A stretch of 13,350 bases of DNA, from contig JBCCGE010000089.1 in assembly GCA_039029455.1 (NCBI GenBank), positions 1 to 13,350 of the forward strand, read 5' to 3'. Shown here in pieces: positions 8,457 to 13,350 of the stretch. How positions within the stretch are numbered: position 1 is the first letter of the stretch; each line of letters begins with the position of its first letter. The translations under genes were made by a program, and so were the position numbers. The notes under the pieces are model-generated. The model did no database searches. It was not told where the DNA came from and saw only the letters and a program-made list of their open reading frames with translations. The stretch comes from JBCCGE01 sp039029455. GTDB lineage: Bacteria > Pseudomonadota > Gammaproteobacteria > Arenicellales > Poriferihabitantaceae.

Positions 8457-9323
8457 TTAATTGCTATCGGTCTCTTGTTTGAGCATTGTCTGCATCTGCT
8501 CAAATCGCTCAAGATCGCTCTGGCTTACCGACGGGTAGCTCATATTGAGATTCTTTAGTGTGTCGCGGATGATCCGTCCGACCTGAACTCGCATAAACGG
8601 TTTGTTGTCTGCGGGAATGGCAAACCATGGGGCGTATTGGCGAGATGTTTCGTTCAACAAAATTTCATAGGCGTCCATGTATTTGTCCCAGTACTGGCGC
8701 TCCTTTACATCACTTGGAGAAAATTTCCAGTTTTTCGCAGGTTCAGTAAGTCGGCTTAGGAATCGTTCCTTTTGTTCGCTGCGAGAAACATTGAGCCAGA
8801 ATTTGAGTATCACTGTACCATTCTGCGCAAGATGTCTCTCGTGATCCCGGATTGACGCGTAACGTTGCTGCCATATGGAGTCCAGGTCATATTCCGGGAT
8901 TCGTTGCGAATCAAGATATTCTGGATGAACCTTAACCACCAGCACTTCCTCATAGTAGCTGCGGTTGAAGATTCCGATTCGACCTCGTTCAGGCAGTCGG
9001 GTTGCGCTTCGCCAAAGGAAATCATGGTCAAGCTCCTCGGCCGATGGTTGTTTAAATGAGAACACCTGACAACCCGCCGGGTTTACCCCTCGCATCACCG
9101 TTCGAATTGTGCTGTCCTTGCCAGCGGCATCCATTGCCTGGAATATCAGCAGCAGTGAGTACTTGTTGTGCGCGTACAGCACTCTCTGCAGGTCGTAGAG
9201 GTCATCATTGATTTCGCGCAGCTGCTTTTTCAGTTTTTTTTCGGTGTCCACGCCATCAGGTGGAGTGGTCGAAAACTCGGAGACTCGAGATGTGCCGTCA
9301 AACGGGACCAGATAATCAGACAT
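8457..9323 (-). CDS. ppk2: Polyphosphate kinase 2, probable class III (polyP:nucleotide phosphotransferase)
   Basis: PPK2 enzymes move phosphate between inorganic polyphosphate and nucleotides; class III enzymes phosphorylate both NMP and NDP. The 288-residue product has a P-loop kinase fold. The Walker A segment is FQAMDAAGKDSTI (residues 61-73, catalytic D65 and K69). The Walker B-like segment is IFNRSYYEEVLVVKVHP (118-134), and the lid is NWKFSPSDVKERQYWDKY (about 198-215). The FNRSYYE form, the GVNPAGCQV segment after the P-loop and HDFLWR favour class III over class I, which usually has FDRSWYNR; this class call is from memory of the families. The start ATG at 9321-9323 lacks a good ribosome binding site but leaves a normal N-terminal extension. 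A DMT transporter gene follows on the same strand, and a DUF192 gene diverges from it. Confidence 0.93.
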   Translation of the reverse strand: MSDYLVPFDGTSRVSEFSTTPPDGVDTEKKLKKQLREINDDLYDLQRVLYAHNKYSLLLIFQAMDAAGKDSTIRTVMRGVNPAGCQVFSFKQPSAEELDHDFLWRSATRLPERGRIGIFNRSYYEEVLVVKVHPEYLDSQRIPEYDLDSIWQQRYASIRDHERHLAQNGTVILKFWLNVSRSEQKERFLSRLTEPAKNWKFSPSDVKERQYWDKYMDAYEILLNETSRQYAPWFAIPADNKPFMRVQVGRIIRDTLKNLNMSYPSVSQSDLERFEQMQTMLKQETDSN

Positions 9324-9350
9324 TGGGAAAGACTATGTTGTATTGTGGAT

Positions 9351-9378
9351 AACGTATCATCAAAGCCAGCGCAGTCAA
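9351..9378 (-). promoter_or_regulatory. Possible sigma-70 promoter of ppk2
   Basis: On the minus strand, TTGACT (9373-9378) and TACGTT (9351-9356) are separated by 16 bases. The -35 box matches five of six consensus positions; the -10 box matches only the three most important ones. Transcription would start near 9344, giving a leader of about 20 bases before the ppk2 ATG. This is a reading by eye. The rest of the 172-base gap between ppk2 and the plus-strand gene (9324-9495) shows no convincing plus-strand promoter. Confidence 0.35.
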
Positions 9379-9495
9379 GGTCATTGTCTTTCATGTGGCC
9401 TCCTGACTTCGTACCGGAAGGAACACCGGGCATTGAAAGCAAGTGAGATTGCCCGATCCATGGAAAAAATTCCGGTGTTGCGTTATTTTAGTCAA

Positions 9496-10014
9496 ATGAT
9501 TTCGAGAAAACTGTTTTTTTTGAATGACTGGAGTCATCGATTTGCCGTCCTTCTGGTCACGATGTGTTTGTTCAGTCCAACAGTAAATGCAAACTGTACG
9601 CGGTCTAACGCGGGAATCGACGTTATGTCCACCGCTAAATTGGAGATTGTCAACAGGCATGGAGAAATCGTTGAAATAAAAAGTCTGATTGCAGATTCGT
9701 CATTTGAAAGGTCCCTTGGATATCAGTACGTCTGCCCGGACGTTATCGCCAGTTCCACAATACTTTTTCAGTATCCCAGACCGATAAAAGGCCAGTTTCA
9801 TATGAACAATGTGCATGCACCACTCGATATCGGTTTTTTTGCAGCCGACGGTATCCTGGTGACTTACCTGGTAATGGAAACCTATCAGGATAACTATCGC
9901 CCACTGTATGGGCCCAATGAGCCGTTTCAGTTTGCACTCGAAGCTCCGGTTGGGTTCTTTCGGGAAAATGGATTTGAAGTTGGTAATACCAGATTGATTG
10001 TCGGAACACAGTAG
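9496..10014 (+). CDS. Exported DUF192-family protein
   Basis: From the ATG at 9496 the product has 172 residues. It opens with a basic start (MISRK), a hydrophobic core (FAVLLVTMCLF) and a likely signal peptidase I site after VNA (residue 32). NC after the site is not a lipobox. The DUF192 domain spans about residues 52-170: YVCPDVIASSTILFQY, FHMNNVHAPLDIGFFAADG (101-119) and the closing FRENGFEVGNTRLIVG. DUF192 has no established function; members are usually small secreted or periplasmic proteins. The central motif is often WMKNTLIPLDI; here it is FHMNNVHAPLDI. Mature cysteines C34 and C80 could pair in the periplasm. An in-frame ATG at 9460 would add 12 residues and give an unusually long n-region, so 9496 is preferred, though neither has a good ribosome binding site. 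An S9 peptidase gene follows after 11 bases. Confidence 0.82.
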   Translation: MISRKLFFLNDWSHRFAVLLVTMCLFSPTVNANCTRSNAGIDVMSTAKLEIVNRHGEIVEIKSLIADSSFERSLGYQYVCPDVIASSTILFQYPRPIKGQFHMNNVHAPLDIGFFAADGILVTYLVMETYQDNYRPLYGPNEPFQFALEAPVGFFRENGFEVGNTRLIVGTQ

Positions 10015-10016
10015 GA
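10013..10016 (+). promoter_or_regulatory. Ribosome binding site of the S9 peptidase gene
   Basis: AGGA overlaps the TAG stop of the DUF192 gene and lies 9 bases before the ATG at 10026. This favours that start and suggests the two genes are translated from one message. Confidence 0.55.
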
Positions 10017-10025
10017 AAAGACGGT

Positions 10026-11969
10026 ATGAGTCAACAACCTGAGACCAGACCGTATGGATTCTGGGACAGTCCGATGGAGCCGAAGTCTTTGTTCGGTAAA
10101 GCATCCAGTCCTTCGTACCCATTTGAGCGGGGCAACATGCTCTATGCGCTCCGGTCGCTTCCAGAGGAAGGCGGACGCAATGCGCTGCATGCTCTGGTTG
10201 ATGGTGTGTGGGAGTGTATTACCCCTGAGCCATTCAATATCAGAACAAAAGTCCACGAATACGGCGGTAAGTGTTTTGTCGTTGTTGACGATTACGTGTA
10301 CTTTAACAATTTCTCTGACGGATCTATCTATCGGCAGATGCTACACCCGGGTTCGCCACTCGAATGCATTTTCGAAAGCACCGACACAGACTATCTGGGA
10401 TTTGCCGATTTGGTGGTGGTTTTGGATGGCAACTATCTGCTGGCGGTATCTGAGAGTGCAAGGGATACCCAGAATCTAAATACAGTGGTTGTGATACCTG
10501 CGCATCCACAAAGTCAAAATGTGCTGAAAGTCATTGCTCAGGGAAGCGATTTTTACGCGGCTGTGTGTACCAATCCGTCGCAGGATAAAGCTGCATGGAT
10601 TTCATGGAATCAACCGAATATGCCGTGGGACCATTCAACCCTGTCCAGCGCTGAATTCAGTGTCGACACACAAAAAGGAATCGTAGCTTCAGTACGGGAG
10701 ATTTTCAGCACTGACAATAATTCAGTCTGTCAGCCGGGATTTACAGAGGATGGAGAGCTCGTTTTCTGCTCCGAGCACGGCAATGGATTCTGGAACTTTT
10801 TTGTAGACTCGCCGGAAGGTCCTGTTGAATTGACACGACTGAGTCAGGAGTTTGGAGAGGCGCATTGGGTTTTTGGGCAGACACGGTGGCGATCGATTGG
10901 CAGAAAACACATTATTGCGGTCGCAACAGATGCAGAAGGTGATGCTCTTTTCAGTCTGGACTGGACATCGGGTCAAACAGAACTGCAACAAATATGCGGG
11001 CGTTACCCAAATCTGGCTCACCTCGAGAGCTCTTCTCATTATGGTGTCCTATTTGTCGCTGCCCACGGTGACAGGGAGGCCTCGGTTGCTCGATTGGAAA
11101 TAGATGGGTTTCGCATGGAAGAATTGTGGGCACCGTCTCAGCACGGCGGTGACTGTTCCATTCCTGAGGCGATCGAATTCGAAACCCGTGATGGTGCCAC
11201 TGCGCACGCGTTTTATTATCGTCCTGAAAATTCTGCTTTTCGTTCGCCACCTGACTCTTTGCCACCATTGATGGTCTTTGTGCACGGCGGACCAACCGCT
11301 CGCGCTACGTCGGAATTTCACCCTCTCAAACAGTATTTTGTCAGCCTTGGGTTTTCAGTTCTGGATGTGAATCATCGCGGCAGTACTGGATATGGACGCG
11401 AATACCGTCAGTTTCTTCTTGGACGATGGGGCGAAGTGGATGTCACCGATGTGATTGATGGAATCAGCTGGGTGTTGGATCACAATCACGCCGATCGGAA
11501 TAAAGTCTTCATTCGTGGTGGAAGTGCAGGTGGTTATGCTGTTCTATCTGCACTGACTTCATATCCTGAGGTCTTCTTTGCGGGTGCCTGCTATTATGGA
11601 ATTGGCAATCTGATTACTCTGAGTGAGATCACACATAAATTCGAAGGCAAGTATACTGATCAGCTAGTTGGAGAGGTTTTTGATGCTGACCGTGCGCGCG
11701 TGTCGGGCAGTCGTTACCAAACACGTTCGCCCATATTTCGAATGGATCAGATTCAAAGCCCTGTCATCCTGTTTCAGGGTTTGCAGGATAAAATTGTTCC
11801 GCCTGAAGTTTCACGAGAGGTGGTTTCGGCGTTACAGACAAGAGGCGTGACGCACGAGTATCATGAATATGAAAACGAAGGTCACGGCTTCAGAAACGCA
11901 GAAGTAAAGATTGATTCTCTGACTCGGGAAGTTGTTTTTTTTCGCTCTTTACTTGAACAAACGATATAA
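10026..11969 (+). CDS. S9-family (prolyl oligopeptidase-like / acylaminoacyl-peptidase) serine peptidase
   Basis: This 647-residue protein has no signal peptide and is probably cytoplasmic. The N-terminal part (about 40-370) is repetitive beta sequence as in the seven-bladed propeller that gates S9 peptidases, with the conserved VHEYGGK near its start. The C-terminal alpha/beta hydrolase domain (about 385-647) has VHGGPTA (419-425) at the oxyanion region and all three catalytic residues: Ser500 in RGGSAGGYA, Asp588 in QGLQDKIVPP and His620 in ENEGHGF. THKFEGKYTDQLVG and VILFQGLQDK are typical of the S9C acylaminoacyl-peptidase-like group. Such enzymes cut short peptides or remove blocked N-terminal residues; the substrate here is unknown. 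It follows the DUF192 gene by 11 bases and precedes hflD by 8, so it sits in the middle of a probable operon. A run of eight T (11935-11942) lies close to its end. Confidence 0.92.
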   Translation: MSQQPETRPYGFWDSPMEPKSLFGKASSPSYPFERGNMLYALRSLPEEGGRNALHALVDGVWECITPEPFNIRTKVHEYGGKCFVVVDDYVYFNNFSDGSIYRQMLHPGSPLECIFESTDTDYLGFADLVVVLDGNYLLAVSESARDTQNLNTVVVIPAHPQSQNVLKVIAQGSDFYAAVCTNPSQDKAAWISWNQPNMPWDHSTLSSAEFSVDTQKGIVASVREIFSTDNNSVCQPGFTEDGELVFCSEHGNGFWNFFVDSPEGPVELTRLSQEFGEAHWVFGQTRWRSIGRKHIIAVATDAEGDALFSLDWTSGQTELQQICGRYPNLAHLESSSHYGVLFVAAHGDREASVARLEIDGFRMEELWAPSQHGGDCSIPEAIEFETRDGATAHAFYYRPENSAFRSPPDSLPPLMVFVHGGPTARATSEFHPLKQYFVSLGFSVLDVNHRGSTGYGREYRQFLLGRWGEVDVTDVIDGISWVLDHNHADRNKVFIRGGSAGGYAVLSALTSYPEVFFAGACYYGIGNLITLSEITHKFEGKYTDQLVGEVFDADRARVSGSRYQTRSPIFRMDQIQSPVILFQGLQDKIVPPEVSREVVSALQTRGVTHEYHEYENEGHGFRNAEVKIDSLTREVVFFRSLLEQTI

Positions 11970-11977
11970 AAAATTCT

Positions 11978-12619
11978 ATGTTTTTCAAACAACCTACATC
12001 CGATGAAACCCTCGCGCTCGCCGGAGTTCTGCAGGCTTCACAAATCGCGGATCGGGTGGCAACATCGTCCGACTACGATAGAGACACATTGCACGAATCG
12101 ATGCATTCTTTGCTGAGGATTGACAGCCCGGATGCAGAATCGGTTTTTGGCAGTCGGCGCGGTGTCATAAATGGTCTCGGGTTGATTACGCAATTGTTTG
12201 GAAAGACTGCGAGTGCAAGGAACCGTCTGTTGTTGCAGTACGCCATCAATATGCATCAGCTTGCGGGTAAACTCAGATTGCAACCGCGTTTTGCGGCTTC
12301 AATGTCTGAGCAGTTAAATGCAATTGCTGACCGTTATCCTGACAGTTATGGTGATCAGTCTTTTGATGAAGAAATCTGTGTGGAACTGGCCGATCTTTAC
12401 AGTGAGACAATCAGCCAAATGTCTCCGCGTATCATGGTGCAGGGTGAACCTTCTCGTCTTCAGCAACCCGATGTCGCCCAGAAAATCAGAACAGCTTTGT
12501 TCGCAGGTATTCGTTCCGCTTTTCTATGGGATCAGCTCGGCGGACGTAAATGGCATCTTCTTTTCTATCGCACACACTATGTTCGGCTTTCCAGAAAACT
12601 GATGGTGCACGGCGTCTAG
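11978..12619 (+). CDS. hflD: High frequency lysogenization protein HflD homologue
   Basis: The product has 213 residues, the same length as E. coli HflD, and matches it along its length: TLALAGVLQASQIADRVA near the start, DTLHESMHSLL and AESVFG in the first third, and ISQMSPRIMVQGEPSRLQ and RTALFAGIRSAFLWDQLGG near the end. HflD is a helical, membrane-associated protein; in E. coli it binds phage lambda CII and lowers lysogeny, while its normal cell role is unclear. It usually sits between mnmA (tRNA thiolase) and purB; here it follows an S9 peptidase gene by 8 bases and is followed by a membrane-protein gene. No Shine-Dalgarno sequence is visible before the ATG at 11978, so translation may depend on coupling to the upstream gene. 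Identity is well supported; the role in this organism is not. Confidence 0.92.
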   Translation: MFFKQPTSDETLALAGVLQASQIADRVATSSDYDRDTLHESMHSLLRIDSPDAESVFGSRRGVINGLGLITQLFGKTASARNRLLLQYAINMHQLAGKLRLQPRFAASMSEQLNAIADRYPDSYGDQSFDEEICVELADLYSETISQMSPRIMVQGEPSRLQQPDVAQKIRTALFAGIRSAFLWDQLGGRKWHLLFYRTHYVRLSRKLMVHGV

Positions 12620-12629
12620 TGATCTGATT

Positions 12630-13253
12630 TTGCAACACGGTCAAATTCAGATTGAACCCGTAGCGCCCGTGTTTCTGACCCGATCAGAGCGGTGGTTGCT
12701 GGTGGGCGGCCTGTTTCTCGCGTTATCGATAATTGCTCTGAGGGCAGTAACGCCGGTTCTCGGTATCGTTGGGTCCGGTGTCCTCGAGACTCTCTGGTTC
12801 CTGAAACGCTGGATACTGGACGGGATACTGGCGCTTCTTGCGGGATACACACTGTTGCGATTCCGGCGCCTTGTCCGCTTTGCCTTCTACCTTACCGCTT
12901 CGTTGTTCCTGAGCATTTTTGTCATTCAGATTTTGTCCGTTTTTGTCGCCGGAACCTACCTTACCCCGCTTGCGGTCAGTAACCTCAATCACGTTCTCTT
13001 GTTGCTTACACCCAAGGTGGTCCTGGCGATTGCTGCACTGGTTACTGCCGTGACTGCTTCGATCGTGTTTGTCGAAAAAGGACGTTCGGGGCGTGACTCT
13101 GTTTCTAGAACTTTTGGAGTTGTTGCAGTTTTAATTTCGGTTTCTGTGTTTCTTTACGCCGCGAACCGACAGGCCTTTGATTCGCTCGACAGCAGGTATG
13201 GGCCGGCTTTAAATCACAAAAAGAATTTTGTTGACCACGAGTCACCCGACTAA
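12630..13253 (+). CDS. Five-helix membrane protein resembling the membrane part of LtaS-type sulfatases
   Basis: From the TTG at 12630 the product has 207 residues. Five hydrophobic segments are visible: about 22-45, 60-77, 84-110, 128-147 and 160-178. Basic loops (RFRRLVRF after helix 2, EKGRSGRDSVSR after helix 4) put the N-terminus inside and the C-terminus outside. Five helices with an outside C-terminus, plus SNLNHV in the loop between helices 3 and 4, recall the membrane part of LtaS-type and related sulfatases or phosphoglycerol transferases. The soluble alkaline-phosphatase-like domain is absent: the protein stops about 30 residues after helix 5. The start is uncertain: the frame is open back to 12603 with no ATG upstream, and GTG codons at 12669 and 12702 are alternatives. 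There is no clear ribosome binding site. It starts 10 bases after hflD. The family assignment is tentative; it could be an unrelated orphan membrane protein. Confidence 0.72.
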   Translation: MQHGQIQIEPVAPVFLTRSERWLLVGGLFLALSIIALRAVTPVLGIVGSGVLETLWFLKRWILDGILALLAGYTLLRFRRLVRFAFYLTASLFLSIFVIQILSVFVAGTYLTPLAVSNLNHVLLLLTPKVVLAIAALVTAVTASIVFVEKGRSGRDSVSRTFGVVAVLISVSVFLYAANRQAFDSLDSRYGPALNHKKNFVDHESPD

Positions 13254-13265
13254 GTTTAAATGCTC

Positions 13266-13308
13266 CAATAATTTCAGTAAATTGTTGTCCTGATTTTTTT
13301 ATTTTTTT
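13266..13308 (+). terminator. Probable rho-independent terminator after the membrane-protein gene
   Basis: CAATAATTT (13266-13274) pairs over nine positions, one of them G-U, with AAATTGTTG (13279-13287) around a CAGT loop. Six bases later come two runs of seven T (13294-13300 and 13302-13308) split by a single A. The stem is A/U-rich, so it is weaker than a classic terminator, but the long T tracts and the place 13 bases after the stop at 13253 fit. Confidence 0.5.
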
Positions 13309-13350
13309 GCCAATATTTTTGCAGCAACTGGAGCAATGTTGGACCCTGGA
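13299..13350 (-). CDS. Possible C-terminal end of a convergent gene, cut by the window edge
   Basis: On the minus strand one frame reads PGSNIAPVAAKILAKK and ends at TAA (13299-13301), inside the T-rich terminator region. The small, mildly basic tail looks protein-like, and a convergent gene sharing a terminator would be a normal arrangement. Sixteen codons cannot prove a gene, and other minus-strand frames are also open here. I do not recognise the protein. Confidence 0.22.
   Translation of the reverse strand, partial: PGSNIAPVAAKILAKK

Noticed and set aside
9343..9495. Upstream starts for the DUF192 gene (TTG 9343, ATG 9460)
   Set aside because: The TTG start would overlap the probable ppk2 promoter and add 51 residues before the signal peptide; ATG 9460 gives an overlong n-region. 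The start at 9496 gives a normal signal peptide, though 9460 is not excluded.
9700..10122. 140-codon minus-strand open frame across the DUF192/S9 junction
   Set aside because: Both plus-strand genes it overlaps are recognisable families with intact motifs; the minus product shows no family features.
13255..13350. Open plus-strand frame after the membrane-protein stop, considered as a frameshifted continuation into a sulfatase domain
   Set aside because: Its translation (NAPIISVNCCPDFFIF and on) shows no sulfatase start motif, and it passes through the terminator-like T tracts.

Overview
The window looks like chromosomal DNA of a gammaproteobacterium. The layout carA-carB-greA and the presence of hflD (a family largely confined to Gammaproteobacteria) both point there. 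Base composition looks even by eye across the window. Genes are packed tightly, and I see no rRNA, tRNA, insertion sequence, phage gene or CRISPR array. I cannot name the genus.

Region 1 (1-4787, plus strand) is housekeeping. It holds the 3' part of carA and complete carB, the two subunits of carbamoyl-phosphate synthetase that feed pyrimidine and arginine synthesis, followed by greA, the transcript-cleavage factor. carA and carB share one base (TGATG). Region 2 (4841-7506, plus strand) holds two transporters joined by an ATGA overlap: an EamA-type drug/metabolite exporter and an SLC13-type permease carrying two RCK_C (TrkA-C) domains. Region 3 (7530-9323, minus strand) converges on region 2. 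It holds ppk2, a polyphosphate kinase of probable class III, and downstream of it a second, unrelated-looking EamA/DMT transporter that starts at GTG.

Region 4 (9496-13253, plus strand) diverges from ppk2. It has four closely spaced genes: an exported DUF192 protein, a cytoplasmic S9 prolyl-oligopeptidase-like peptidase, hflD, and a five-helix membrane protein whose topology resembles the membrane part of LtaS-type sulfatases but which has no catalytic domain. An AU-rich hairpin with T tracts (13266-13308) probably ends this unit. The last ~50 bases may hold the end of a convergent minus-strand gene.

No clearly new defence or mobile system is visible. The most unusual parts are the DUF192/S9/hflD/membrane-protein cluster, with hflD away from its usual mnmA and purB neighbours, the apparently headless sulfatase-like membrane protein, and the ppk2-transporter pair.
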